A stretch of 64,000 bases of DNA. Origin: CAXBNB01 sp965267535 (GTDB taxonomy: Bacteria; Bacteroidota; Bacteroidia; Cytophagales; Cyclobacteriaceae). The position numbers and the translations under genes are program-made. Position 1 is the first letter of the stretch, and the number at the start of each line of letters is the position of its first letter. The stretch is from NCBI GenBank assembly GCA_965267535.1, contig OZ254082.1, positions 1,612,001-1,676,000 of the forward strand. Reading direction: 5' to 3'. This document shows positions 26,601 to 34,505 of this stretch, piece after piece. The notes below the pieces were generated by a model. The model was not told the DNA's origin. It ran no database searches and saw nothing but the letters and a program-made list of their open reading frames with translations.

Positions 26601-27869
26601 GAAGCCAGCCTGACGAAAGAGGTGCGGGTGGCCAACAGAAGCCCCAAACCGGTGATAGAGGACCGTACGATATGTAAGGGAGAGCAGGTGGTGTTGACGG
26701 CTAGCAACTCTAATGCGCTAAACGTGTACACGTCTGCCGGGCAGCAAAGCCCTGTTTTTGAGGGGAGTGCTTTTCAGTCGGGTGCGATACTGGCAGACAC
26801 TACGTTTTATGTGTCTTCGGTGGCGGAGACATTTGAGAGCCATAGGGTAGCGGTGAATGTGACCGTAAACAGCCCCAGGGTCTACTTTGCAGCGGTGGCC
26901 GATACGCTGGACCTCAGTGCCAAAAAGCGAATTAACCTCTATAACCAAACGCCGCAAAGTCAGCTGCAGGAGTGGTATGTGCAGGGGCAACCGGTGGGCA
27001 CAGAAACCATGCAGCAGGTGAGTTTTACGGATGAAACCTCCCTCGAAGTAAAACTGAAAGTGACAAACCAACAGGGATGTGTAGACTCCCTGACGCAGGT
27101 GCTGGACATACAGCCTGCACAGGAGCCCGTAGTAGCGGATCGGGTGGTATGTAGATACGATCGAGTGGTGATTCAACCCGAGGGGGGAACTGTTTTTTAT
27201 TTTTATAACACGCCCGACCTTGCCAGTGCCGTGTACAAAGGCCGGCAACTGACACTGCGGGAGGTAACGGCCTCCGCAACCTATTATGTGACCAACGCTG
27301 ACGGCTTTGCCGAGAGCAGCGCTACCGCATTTGCTGTAGAGGTAGACCCCTTCGATGTGGCGATCACCGCCACACCCGATGAGCTGATTTTGAGTGAGGG
27401 CATGCAGGCTACTTTTAGCGTACTCTCGGAGCAGGAGGTAGCGACCACCCGCTGGTTTATCAACGACGACTTTCTGGAAGCCGCTCCTTCTCCTACGATT
27501 TTTATCGATGCGGTAGGGGAGTATGAGGTTACGCTGGTAGCTGCCAATGCTGTAGGGTGCAAAGACACCACTACCATGACCTACCCCGTGATCAATGTGC
27601 CTGTAACGGGTGTAGGCGAACCGGCAGATGCTGCCATAGCGGTGTATCCCAACCCGGCCAGTGCCATAGTGATGGTGCAGTCGGATCGGCCTCTTGCAGC
27701 ACTACAGCTCACCCATGCTACCGGACAGGTGGTGCTGTCTGACATACCGGCTCGTGCCGATGGCAGCTACCCGCTGCAGGTAAAAGACCTACCCGATGGC
27801 CTCTACATACTGAAAGGGTATCAGCAGGGGCGACCTTTTTCGAGAAAAATAATCATACAAAAGCAGTAG
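23613..27869 (+). CDS. Secreted subtilisin-like protease (S8) with PKD domain and T9SS sorting domain
   Basis: A 1418-residue exported protein. Signal peptide about 1-27; propeptide to about 145. The subtilase domain has the catalytic triad D179 (VSDTGVQLDHED), H234 (DHGTKVAGI) and S389 (SGSSFASPHVAG), with oxyanion N327 (AAAGNTN). Beta domains follow; a PKD-type domain near 960-1020 has VSWQWDFGNG. The last 75 residues are a type A T9SS sorting domain with VYPNPAS, LPDGLYILK and a basic end. It is probably released or bound at the surface to digest extracellular protein. Base composition matches the native genes, unlike the AT-rich region that follows. Confidence 0.9.
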   Translation: MMNKINGLKFFFLLSVLTFCTVDFLLARPNTPNPTYISGKLVIKLLPMDIKPQQAFSDTKKTIRLSTLSQVIASQKVSPLLRGRTTSGGRQKTLAAAQPSVLDHIYVIDLADGADIQSAIAKLKEYANVVYAEPFYREQLLHTPNDSQIGSQNALSLIRAFEAWDVTKGHEDIIVGVSDTGVQLDHEDLAANIYFNEADPVNGIDDDGNSYVDDYQGWDFAEDDNDPSADFSDHGTKVAGISSAVTHNATGMAGVGYNARFVPLKVFNSTDGSSFNTYTSIIYAADQGYDVINLSWGSEGSYSSFAQDVINYAVLEKDMVVVAAAGNTNAELDFYPASYEHVLSVANTNMSDEKSPGATYSYKVDLTAPGFGVFSTQNNNGYGSESGSSFASPHVAGAAALVRTVFPDWNARQVMQQLRVTADDVYSVGSNATYTGQLGKGRLNVYRAVSETNTHAIRIEDYSYANAFGEYAFYDDTVNLTFSFTNYLNPISDATVTLSSANPNVSFPQQEIALGSMMTMETGQEVNLPVVIAPEADNGERVVIRLDYSGQGYEDFEYVEFTISDSFLTLDNGLMALAVGSDGDMGYPDNDKNSAEGLLYDGRLVATYMGLVVANHPDSVSDNLLMDINNLIKDQDFIPTSKMRLEHSDEADLYTRSTFTDTSSGSRAVQVAVEQEILAWLTPEDRGYMLMEYRITNLSAHTKENMHAGLYMDWDLGNKLTNKATWDAVDQVAYTYDAEQAQYMGMAVLSAETPTVHSLDIKSENGNVSELSANFTEAQKYEVLTTPKAGAGESGAGNDVAQLLGAGIGQLAGYESRKVAYAIAGGSTLQELKDNIAKAREKYASFLANPPVREIQKQCADQTFVLTLETGDQFEVFDSPEMNNLLLTGNDFEFPPLEKDTLLFVRNTDQPYPTDIYRVKVTVENPNISFSASPDTLYLGDNAVNKIAYTDLSEQVVSWQWDFGNGSFSTNQHPSAIYNEAGTYAATLHIVSEMGCEASLTKEVRVANRSPKPVIEDRTICKGEQVVLTASNSNALNVYTSAGQQSPVFEGSAFQSGAILADTTFYVSSVAETFESHRVAVNVTVNSPRVYFAAVADTLDLSAKKRINLYNQTPQSQLQEWYVQGQPVGTETMQQVSFTDETSLEVKLKVTNQQGCVDSLTQVLDIQPAQEPVVADRVVCRYDRVVIQPEGGTVFYFYNTPDLASAVYKGRQLTLREVTASATYYVTNADGFAESSATAFAVEVDPFDVAITATPDELILSEGMQATFSVLSEQEVATTRWFINDDFLEAAPSPTIFIDAVGEYEVTLVAANAVGCKDTTTMTYPVINVPVTGVGEPADAAIAVYPNPASAIVMVQSDRPLAALQLTHATGQVVLSDIPARADGSYPLQVKDLPDGLYILKGYQQGRPFSRKIIIQKQ

Positions 27870-27983
27870 CTCCCGTCAGGACTTGTTCCCCAACGGCAGA
27901 TTTCCGTGCTTGTGTTTCCCGTGCAGCTTTGCATACCTGTATTAAAGTGGGTGTAAAGTGTGTTTAAAAATATGTTAGTGCTG

Positions 27984-28100
27984 TTATTTACCTAAGTAAA
28001 TAAATGAGGTATATTTGGAAGGGAAATAAGCAATACAATGTTGCTTGTACACCGAATAGGGAAATAAAGCTCCGTTAGTGGGGCTTGTATGTAGTTAGGC
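27984..28100 (+). promoter_or_regulatory. Promoter plus double-hairpin leader (copy 1) before the SMODS/SLATT operon
   Basis: TATATTTG (28010-28017) matches TAnnTTTG exactly, with TTATTTAC at the -33 position. The predicted transcript begins with hairpin P1 (ATAAGCAA/TTGCTTGT) and hairpin P2 (AAGCTCC/GGGGCTT) with GTTAGT in its loop, then GTTAGGC 22 bases before the ATG. The same order and spacing recur at 41281-41390. Confidence 0.55.
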
Positions 28101-28121
28101 ACAATGAAAAAACAAAACTGA

Positions 28122-29000
28122 ATGAGTGTATCAAATTGGTTTAGCACATTTAATGACAGTCTAAGAATGAGTGCTACAACAGTTAGTAACATTCAAAGTC
28201 GATATAAACAGATTACCAAAAGAATAAACATTGACTATTGGGGTCACTCTTCTGAAACTTCAAATAGCCTATATGTTGGGTCATATGGTAGAGGTACAGA
28301 AATATTTGTAAGTGACATTGACGTTATCGTCAGACTACCTTATTCAACATATGAGAAGTTCAATAAATACATAGGAAACGGACAATCAGCCCTTATACAA
28401 GAAGTTAGAACTGTGCTCCAAAAAACGTATAGAACCTCATACGTGCGAGGAGATGGACAAGTAGTAAAAATTGACTTTACTGATGGGATATGCTTCGAAA
28501 TAGTCCCAGGCTTTATTAATAAGGATCAAAAGAGCTACACATATCCTGACACCAATGGTGGTGGTTCATGGAAGCTTACAAATCCGAGAGCAGAAATTGA
28601 AGCCATTAATTCAGCAAATACCACTTACAACAAGAATCTGAAGCGACTTTGTAGAATGGCAAGGGCTTGGAAAGAAAAATGGAGTGTTCCTATTGGTGGT
28701 TTACTAATTGATACACTCGCATATAACTTCATGAAACAATGCCAATATTCTGATAAGTCGTATTTGTACTACGATTTCATGTCAAGGGATTTTTTAGAGT
28801 ACCTTAAAAATCAAGATTCAGATAAGCAATATTGGCTTGCCCCAGGCAGTAATCAGAGAGTTTATCGAAAAGGAGCATTTGAGTATAAAGCATTAAGATG
28901 TTACAATATTTCACTTGAAGCTATAAAGAAAGAGAAGGACTATCCTTATACCGCAAAATCTAAATGGAGAGAAATTTATGGAACCAAATTCCCAAGTTAA
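28122..29000 (+). CDS. SMODS/CD-NTase-family nucleotidyltransferase (cyclic oligonucleotide synthase)
   Basis: A 292-residue protein with the nucleotidyltransferase core: GSYGRGT (53-59), metal-binding D65 and D67 in SDIDVIV, and the third acidic residue D118 in VKIDF, followed by FEIVPGF. A helical C-terminal half completes the SMODS fold. CD-NTases make cyclic di- or oligonucleotides on phage infection that switch on an effector. The next gene, overlapping by 23 bases, encodes a SLATT membrane protein, a known effector type, so the pair is a minimal CBASS-like defence. No Cap2/Cap3 or HORMA/TRIP13 genes are near. DNA is AT-rich relative to its flanks. Confidence 0.87.
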   Translation: MSVSNWFSTFNDSLRMSATTVSNIQSRYKQITKRINIDYWGHSSETSNSLYVGSYGRGTEIFVSDIDVIVRLPYSTYEKFNKYIGNGQSALIQEVRTVLQKTYRTSYVRGDGQVVKIDFTDGICFEIVPGFINKDQKSYTYPDTNGGGSWKLTNPRAEIEAINSANTTYNKNLKRLCRMARAWKEKWSVPIGGLLIDTLAYNFMKQCQYSDKSYLYYDFMSRDFLEYLKNQDSDKQYWLAPGSNQRVYRKGAFEYKALRCYNISLEAIKKEKDYPYTAKSKWREIYGTKFPS

Positions 29001-29538
29001 CAATCTGCTAGCTCAAATTCGTGAGTGCTATGGAAGAGTAGTTTGGACACACAAAACACAAGAAAAATGTGCTGATATAATATGGGTAAGACACAAGTGG
29101 ATAAAGATTCTCCAGATTGCACTTTCTGCACTTACAACTACGGGTATACTAATTACAGTTTTCGGAGAAAGCCCCGCAGCGGGAATAACTTCTGCCATAT
29201 TATCAGCATTGTTATTTGGCTTGAATACTTATACCAAGGATTATGACCTTGGAGAAATTGCTCAAAAGCACACTCAATCAGCTAATAACCTTTGGGACAT
29301 AAGAGAACGCTATCTGTCTCTCATAACCGACATAAAATCAGAGTTATTAAGTGTAGAACAAATCCGCAAGAGAAGAGACGAATTGCAAGAGGATTTACTC
29401 AATATTTATAAAGGATCTCCAAGGACAATATCAAAAGCTTACAAGAAAGCTACAGAAGCCTTGAATATAAACGAAGAGATGACCTTTAATGAGAACGAAA
29501 TAGACAATTTGTTACCGAAGGAATTAAGAAATAAATAA
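28978..29538 (+). CDS. SLATT-domain two-transmembrane effector
   Basis: A 186-residue protein. An N-terminal helix (LAQIRECYGRVVWTHKTQEK) leads to two membrane segments at about 42-62 and 66-84. A soluble helical region follows with YDLGEIAQKHTQSANNLWDI, typical of SLATT domains, and a Lys/Glu-rich C-terminal coil. SLATT proteins are predicted to form pores or depolarise the membrane when triggered by a nucleotide signal. Overlap with the nucleotidyltransferase gene implies coupled synthesis. Expected outcome on infection is membrane damage and abortive infection (family knowledge, not shown here). Confidence 0.82.
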   Translation: MEPNSQVNNLLAQIRECYGRVVWTHKTQEKCADIIWVRHKWIKILQIALSALTTTGILITVFGESPAAGITSAILSALLFGLNTYTKDYDLGEIAQKHTQSANNLWDIRERYLSLITDIKSELLSVEQIRKRRDELQEDLLNIYKGSPRTISKAYKKATEALNINEEMTFNENEIDNLLPKELRNK

Positions 29539-29545
29539 ACACTGT

Positions 29546-29606
29546 GCCCAACAAAACCTATACGCAATGCCCTGCGGGACACTGCGCATAGCCAGAACCG
29601 TTAGAG
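29546..29606 (+). repeat. attC-like recombination-site candidate after the SMODS/SLATT operon
   Basis: GCCCAAC matches the R'' core RYYYAAC and lies 7 bases after the SLATT stop codon. At the far end GTTAGAG matches six of seven positions of the R' core GTTRRRY. Between them CTATACGCA and TGCGCATAG pair with one mismatch. Length is 61 bases, within the attC range. The next gene starts 15 bases later. Outer arm pairing is weak and no integrase is in the window. Confidence 0.4.
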
Positions 29607-29621
29607 ATAATTAATTTAACC

Positions 29622-31964
29622 ATGAAATTCATCAAAACTATTTTATTATCCATAATCACTGTTCAAGGATATGCTCAATCATTTTCAATCGTAAATGATA
29701 CTGGACTTCCTGATTTGTATATAGGTTCAGTCGGAACTGCCGATCTAGACAATGACGGATTTACTGATCTGATACTGACCGGATTTCAGTCTGGCGAATT
29801 AATTTCTCAAGTATATTTGAATAACGCAGATGCTACATTTGCAAGTGCTAATGGCGGGAATCTTACACCTGTATTTGAAACCGATATTGAAATTGGTGAT
29901 TTTAATTCTGACGGCTTATTAGATATTCTTTTGGCTGGAACTGGTGACGATGGTAATCCAATTACAGCGCTTTGGAAAAATATCGGAAATGGGAGTTTTA
30001 GCTTAATTAAAAATTCAGGGTTAGATAATGTAGATTCAGGGCTTGAAGGTAACGCTGAATTCAGGGATGTAAATAATGATGGGAATCTGGATATTTTATT
30101 GAGCGGATTCGTGAGAACAGAATCTGGAGCTTATTCTGAAACTGTTAACCTATACATTAATAATGGAGACGAAACATTTAGTCTTAGTCAAGAATTTAGA
30201 GGTCGATCGGGAACTTTTGGTGACTATGATAAAGATGGTGATTTAGACATCACAACGAATGGAGCTTTAGGGTTTAATCTTTATTTGGGGGATGGGCAGG
30301 GCCAATTTGAAAGCCAAGGTAACTCATCTGTCAATCTCATTGCGGCAAGCATGGTTTGGTTAGATTTTGACCTTGATGGACATTTGGATCAACTAATTTC
30401 AGGAAGAGTCGGGAATGATTTTGTAACTCTACAATTGGAAAACACAGGAATCTCAAGTGACCCTTTCACAATAATTGAAAATAATTCTCTAACTGGTTAT
30501 TATAACGGCTCTGAATTCTTCATTCAAGATTTCAACAATGATGGACAACCGGATTTCATCATTGACGGGATTGAATCTGAAAATAACCAGCCTTTAATTC
30601 AACTTTACATTAATAATAATGGTCTATTCAATGAACAAACACCTGATGTTTTCCCGAAAGCCCAAGGTAATGGAGATATTGCAGGGTTAGATTTAGAGAA
30701 TGATGGAGATATAGATCTTATTATTATTGCCAAGGATGATTTGGATAACAGCACAACGTTTCTATTTAGGAATGATAGTGGTAACAACACGTTTACTGCA
30801 AACACCCCTCCGAGCTCACCAATGTCACTCGGAGTTGATTTAAATAACACTCCAGTTGGTGAAGTTGATTCTTTAACCTTCGCTTGGGACATTTCTTCTG
30901 ATACAGAAAACTCAAACGAGTCTATTACTTATAATTTGTATGTCATAAGTGATAATGATACAATAGTAAATGCTGAGAGTGGCAATTCAGGTTTTAGAAA
31001 TGTTTTAAACCATGGTAATTCTGATAGTCGAAACACCTTCTCACTTTTCAGAAATTTAGAACCAGGTGATTACGAATGGAGTGTTCAAGCTATTGACATT
31101 TCCTTTGTAGGTTCACAATTCGCAACCATCCATACTTTCCATATAAATTTCCCGCCTAGTATTACTGGAACGAGTACTGCAATATCTACTCCTGAGGAAT
31201 CTAGCTTCGCATTAATTGTAGATAATTTAACTATTGATGACCCTGACAACCAATCTCCTGGGGATTTTTCTATCATTGTATTCGATGGAGATAATTACAC
31301 AGTAACAGGTAATGAAATTATTCCTGACGCAGATTTTAATGGAACTCTAACAATACCAATTGAGGTAAATGATGGTATAGACACCAGTGACATTTTTGAA
31401 ATAACAATAGAGGTAACCCCTGTTAATGATATCCCAGTCATTACTGGAACTATATCGCAACTTATTACCTCAGAAGAAACTCCTTTGCTTATTACCATTG
31501 ACGATATTGAAGTTGTCGATCCTGATAACGTTTTTCCAAACGATTTTACATTGGTAGTGGAGAGCGGCAGTAACTACTCAGTATCGAATAATGAAGTCAC
31601 ACCTAATCCTGATTTTTTTGGTGTACTCAATGTGCCTGTTGTAGTTAATGACGGAGAGGATGATAGCGAACCCTTTATAATTCCTGTTGAGGTTACTGAA
31701 GTCCTTGGTTTAAATGATACTTTCATTAATGATAACTTCTTGATCTTTCCTAACTCGGCAACTGATAATCTAAATATTCTATCTAAGAACGGAACAAAAA
31801 TCGATGAACTTAGTATTTACAGCATTAATGGATCACTGATTAAATCATTAAGCAATAATCGGGGAGATTTAAGTATTGACATAACTCCCCTTCCAAAGGG
31901 GAGTTATTTTCTTCGCATTTCCACCGAAAAAGGAGTCGGCACTACTAAAGTAATTAAAAAATAG
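29622..31964 (+). CDS. Secreted FG-GAP/VCBS beta-propeller protein with T9SS sorting domain
   Basis: A 780-residue exported protein. Signal peptide about 1-19. Residues about 35-385 hold seven calcium-type loops (DLDNDGFTD, DFNSDGLLD, DVNNDGNLD, DYDKDGDLD, DFDLDGHLD, DFNNDGQPD, DLENDGDID), consistent with a seven-bladed FG-GAP propeller. A fibronectin-like domain and two cadherin-like repeats with ITGT..I(S/T)xxEE starts follow. The C-terminal 80 residues look like a type A T9SS domain (FLIFPNSATDNL, LPKGSYFLRIS). Probably a surface adhesin. It is AT-rich like the neighbouring defence genes, so likely acquired with them or separately. Confidence 0.8.
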   Translation: MKFIKTILLSIITVQGYAQSFSIVNDTGLPDLYIGSVGTADLDNDGFTDLILTGFQSGELISQVYLNNADATFASANGGNLTPVFETDIEIGDFNSDGLLDILLAGTGDDGNPITALWKNIGNGSFSLIKNSGLDNVDSGLEGNAEFRDVNNDGNLDILLSGFVRTESGAYSETVNLYINNGDETFSLSQEFRGRSGTFGDYDKDGDLDITTNGALGFNLYLGDGQGQFESQGNSSVNLIAASMVWLDFDLDGHLDQLISGRVGNDFVTLQLENTGISSDPFTIIENNSLTGYYNGSEFFIQDFNNDGQPDFIIDGIESENNQPLIQLYINNNGLFNEQTPDVFPKAQGNGDIAGLDLENDGDIDLIIIAKDDLDNSTTFLFRNDSGNNTFTANTPPSSPMSLGVDLNNTPVGEVDSLTFAWDISSDTENSNESITYNLYVISDNDTIVNAESGNSGFRNVLNHGNSDSRNTFSLFRNLEPGDYEWSVQAIDISFVGSQFATIHTFHINFPPSITGTSTAISTPEESSFALIVDNLTIDDPDNQSPGDFSIIVFDGDNYTVTGNEIIPDADFNGTLTIPIEVNDGIDTSDIFEITIEVTPVNDIPVITGTISQLITSEETPLLITIDDIEVVDPDNVFPNDFTLVVESGSNYSVSNNEVTPNPDFFGVLNVPVVVNDGEDDSEPFIIPVEVTEVLGLNDTFINDNFLIFPNSATDNLNILSKNGTKIDELSIYSINGSLIKSLSNNRGDLSIDITPLPKGSYFLRISTEKGVGTTKVIKK

Positions 31965-31990
31965 TGTCCGAAAACAATCACTAACAAATG

Positions 31991-32136
31991 TTATGAATGA
32001 GATTTCAACGGTCAGGAAAGTATCGTGGAGATTGGAAAGTCCGCCATAAGTTTTAAATTTAAATCAAGGCGTGGCTATAAGAGAGAGGCAAGGTAAGTGC
32101 TTCGGAATTTCTTAGCCGAGGCGTTGGCATGCATAA
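31991..32136 (+). repeat. Imperfect inverted-end intergenic element
   Basis: TTATGAATG (31991-31999) and CATGCATAA (32128-32136) can pair at eight of nine positions across a 146-base element that fills the gap between two genes. It is preceded by CACTAAC. It could be a degenerate cassette site or a mobile hairpin element; no protein-coding sense is visible. Confidence 0.25.
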
Positions 32137-32148
32137 TACACAAAGTAA

Positions 32149-32466
32149 ATGAATAAATGGAAAACAGCCTTTTTCGTCATCTCTATTTTTACTGTACTAG
32201 TCATTATTCTAGCGGGCTACATAGTGTTTACAACTACTCTAACTTCAGGACATTGCAAGGAGACTCAGATAGTCATTGAAGAGGATATCAGAATAATATC
32301 GGACGCCTTAGCAAATGGTGCTAGGTCGATTTCTGAATTTGATGCTGAATTGAAAGCACTGGAGGCTGGACATTGGACAAACCAAGAAAATGGACTTATT
32401 CGATTGCAGATAGTACACATTGTTTTTGACGACAATGGCAATTTTCAACGGATTAAATCTTATTGA
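32149..32466 (+). CDS. Small single-pass membrane protein of unknown function
   Basis: A 105-residue protein with one N-terminal membrane segment (about 7-28, FFVISIFTVLVIILAGYIVF) and a soluble part rich in Glu/Ile with a helix around IIEEDIRIISDAL-like sequence. I recognise no family. It is AT-rich like its neighbours and lies in the probable acquired region. The stop codon overlaps a possible small gene at 32463. Confidence 0.55.
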   Translation: MNKWKTAFFVISIFTVLVIILAGYIVFTTTLTSGHCKETQIVIEEDIRIISDALANGARSISEFDAELKALEAGHWTNQENGLIRLQIVHIVFDDNGNFQRIKSY

Positions 32467-32606
32467 CTTTCATAATAAGAGAATTTGATAAAACACCCTG
32501 GAAATCAAAGTTTAGAATATTATTGGGATTTCTGTTTCCAAGTTTATTTGGTCACCACGACAATGAATATATGAAGTTCTGGGAACATGTAAATCGAATG
32601 GAATAA
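32463..32606 (+). CDS. Possible 47-residue small gene with TTG start
   Basis: An open frame starts at TTG overlapping the stop of the previous gene (TTGA) and reads FIIREFDKTPWKSKF, then LLGFLFPSLFGHHDNEYMKF before TAA. Composition looks protein-like, with a hydrophobic middle. It could be a coupled small protein or a remnant. No family is recognised. Confidence 0.3.
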   Translation: MTFIIREFDKTPWKSKFRILLGFLFPSLFGHHDNEYMKFWEHVNRME

Positions 32607-32834
32607 GCCTTATAATTCATGGAATTAAAAGGCAGACAAAGTAGATAAGAGAGCCCACCATCCTAGTAGCGGATTTTCAAAGCTCCATTCTGATGAGGTC
32701 AGGTGTTGTGTGGCAATACGTAAAATAGGTCTTTTGGAGCCTTGGACACCAATGACGCAAATATGACTTAAACATGACGTAAGAAAAAAATCAGGGAAAG
32801 CATATCTTCGTTTCGAATTTAAAAACGCGATACA
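32607..32834 (+). other. Gene-free stretch with a stop-adjacent hairpin
   Basis: GCCTT-AT-AATTC / GAATT-AA-AAGGC forms a hairpin at 32607-32633 directly after the small frame, without a T run. The rest holds the presumed promoter of the XRE gene; TATCTTCG near 32804 is one base from TAnnTTTG. Nothing else seen. Confidence 0.35.
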
Positions 32835-33440
32835 ATGAAGAATAAAGAATTAGCACGGAGAATTAAAGATTTAAGAAATAGAAGGGGCTTTTCGCAAGAA
32901 GAACTGTCTGAAACTACGGGATTAAGCTTACGAACCATTCAAAGAATCGAAAACGGCGAAACCGAACCAAGAGGGGATTCTTTAAAGAGATTAGCTTCAG
33001 CCTTTGATGTCTCACCAGATGAAATTATGGATTGGACGGTTCAGGAAAACACTGGATTTTTGACAAGTTTGAACTTGTCCGCTTTGAGCTTCCTGATTTT
33101 TCCGTTACTGGGGATTATAGTTCCGTTAATAATTTGGATATCGAAAAAAGATAAGATTCGAAACCTGAATAGTATAGCCAAAGATTTATTGAACTTTCAG
33201 ATTACATGGACCATGTTATTGTTTCTGGGGTATATTGGAATTGTGATAAGTGTGGCATACGAAATAAAAACGAATGGAGATGTTTCTTTTGCCTCGATCG
33301 CATCCCGAATGACATTAAACCTTGTTTTTTTAGGTATCATGTATGTATACAATTTGGTGCTAACGATTTCAAATTCTATCCGGGTTAGTCAGGAAAAGAG
33401 CATCAGGTATTTTCCTAAAATCGGATTCCTGAGAAAATAA
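32835..33440 (+). CDS. Membrane-anchored XRE-family transcriptional regulator (DUF4870-like)
   Basis: A 201-residue protein. The N-terminal HTH_3 domain (about 4-62) has LRNRRGFSQEELSETTGLSLR and IQRIENGETEP. Four membrane segments follow, at about 80-104, 122-142, 153-174 and a weaker one before the basic end, arranged as in DUF4870 proteins. A DNA-binding head tied to the membrane suggests it responds to membrane state. No target is evident. It is the last gene of the AT-rich region and may be either cargo or native. Confidence 0.7.
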   Translation: MKNKELARRIKDLRNRRGFSQEELSETTGLSLRTIQRIENGETEPRGDSLKRLASAFDVSPDEIMDWTVQENTGFLTSLNLSALSFLIFPLLGIIVPLIIWISKKDKIRNLNSIAKDLLNFQITWTMLLFLGYIGIVISVAYEIKTNGDVSFASIASRMTLNLVFLGIMYVYNLVLTISNSIRVSQEKSIRYFPKIGFLRK

Positions 33441-33557
33441 AACGGCAACTTCAAGCCGCCATGAAATACTTCGCAGCACTTTTTGCCTAACAGTATAGAA
33501 TAAAAACAATGTCTTCAGGCGGCCGTAATTGCGACAAGCTTCACCACCACCAAACAA

Positions 33558-34460
33558 CTACCGATTGACCAGCGCGAATTCCCTGCCCGGGTGTGCCGTG
33601 CGGAAAGTTTCGATATAGCCCCTGTCTTGCACGGTTACGTAGCAGGTTTTGCCATCCGGTCCGCCAAAGGCGATGTTAGAAGGCTTTTTGCCCTTGAGAG
33701 TTACCTCCTGTATTTTTTCTCCTTCAGGATTTAAGATCAGTACGGTTCCTTTGCCCCAGCGGGTTATATACAGGTTGCCCGCAGTGTCGGTGCGCATGCC
33801 ATCCATGCCATGGTCGGCTACTGTAGCAAATAGGCGTTTGTTGGAGATGTCGCCGGTAGCAGACAGGTCGTAGGCCCAGATGTTGCGCTGCACGCTTTCG
33901 TTTACGTAGAGGGTTTTTTCGTCGGGGCTTACCTCTACGCCGTTGGTAGTGCCCATATTGGTTTCCAGCAGTTCGAATTGTCCATTGGCAATGCGCCAGA
34001 GCTGTCCACGTTGGTTTTTCCAGTCAGGGTCGGAGGCAAAGAGGGTGCCGTTGGCCATGATGGCAATGTCGTTGGGTTGGTTTAGGCTGTCGTGGTGAGC
34101 GTACACAGTGGCCGATTGGGAGCCGGGTGCCAGGTGCAGGATGTTGTGTCCAGTGTAGTCGGCCAGGTACATAGCCCCGTCGGCTGTGGTACGTATGCCG
34201 TTGGCTGTGCTGCCCTGGGGTAGCTGGTCTATATACATATCAAATTTTCCATCGGGAGTAAACCGCCCGATGGAGCCGCTCTTGAATGGATTGACAAAAA
34301 AGAGATTGCCGGCTTTGTCTACAGCGGGCCCTTCCAGACCGGCTGTTTCCTCTCCCAGAAAATGGGGGATATCCTGCGCCTCATACAGGGGAGTGGTGTT
34401 TTCTTTTGGGGTAGACTGGCAGGCCACCAGCACGGTCAGAGCGAGTAAATAGGTTTTCAT
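33558..34460 (-). CDS. SMP-30/gluconolactonase-like beta-propeller lipoprotein
   Basis: A 300-residue lipoprotein with lipobox LVAC (C14). Propeller motifs are LEGPAVDKAGNLFFV, ANGIRTTADGAMYLADY, LNQPNDIAIMANGTLFASDP, TNGVEVSPDEKTLYVNES and HGMDGMRTDTAGNLYITRWG, which match the SMP-30/LRE family with metal ligands Glu (LEGP), Asn (QPNDIA, TNGVE) and Asp (MDGM). Members hydrolyse sugar lactones in the periplasm. I use the ATG at 34460 since it starts the lipoprotein signal. It is transcribed away from the methionine operon. Confidence 0.85.
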   Translation of the reverse strand: MKTYLLALTVLVACQSTPKENTTPLYEAQDIPHFLGEETAGLEGPAVDKAGNLFFVNPFKSGSIGRFTPDGKFDMYIDQLPQGSTANGIRTTADGAMYLADYTGHNILHLAPGSQSATVYAHHDSLNQPNDIAIMANGTLFASDPDWKNQRGQLWRIANGQFELLETNMGTTNGVEVSPDEKTLYVNESVQRNIWAYDLSATGDISNKRLFATVADHGMDGMRTDTAGNLYITRWGKGTVLILNPEGEKIQEVTLKGKKPSNIAFGGPDGKTCYVTVQDRGYIETFRTAHPGREFALVNR

Positions 34461-34505
34461 GAGCAGATAGTTTGCTACGAATATAGCAGAACCCGACCAT
34501 TTGCC

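Noticed and set aside
33487..33557. GCCTAAC after the XRE gene as another attC core
   Set aside because: No matching GTTRRRY core lies within the expected distance and no hairpin of attC type follows.
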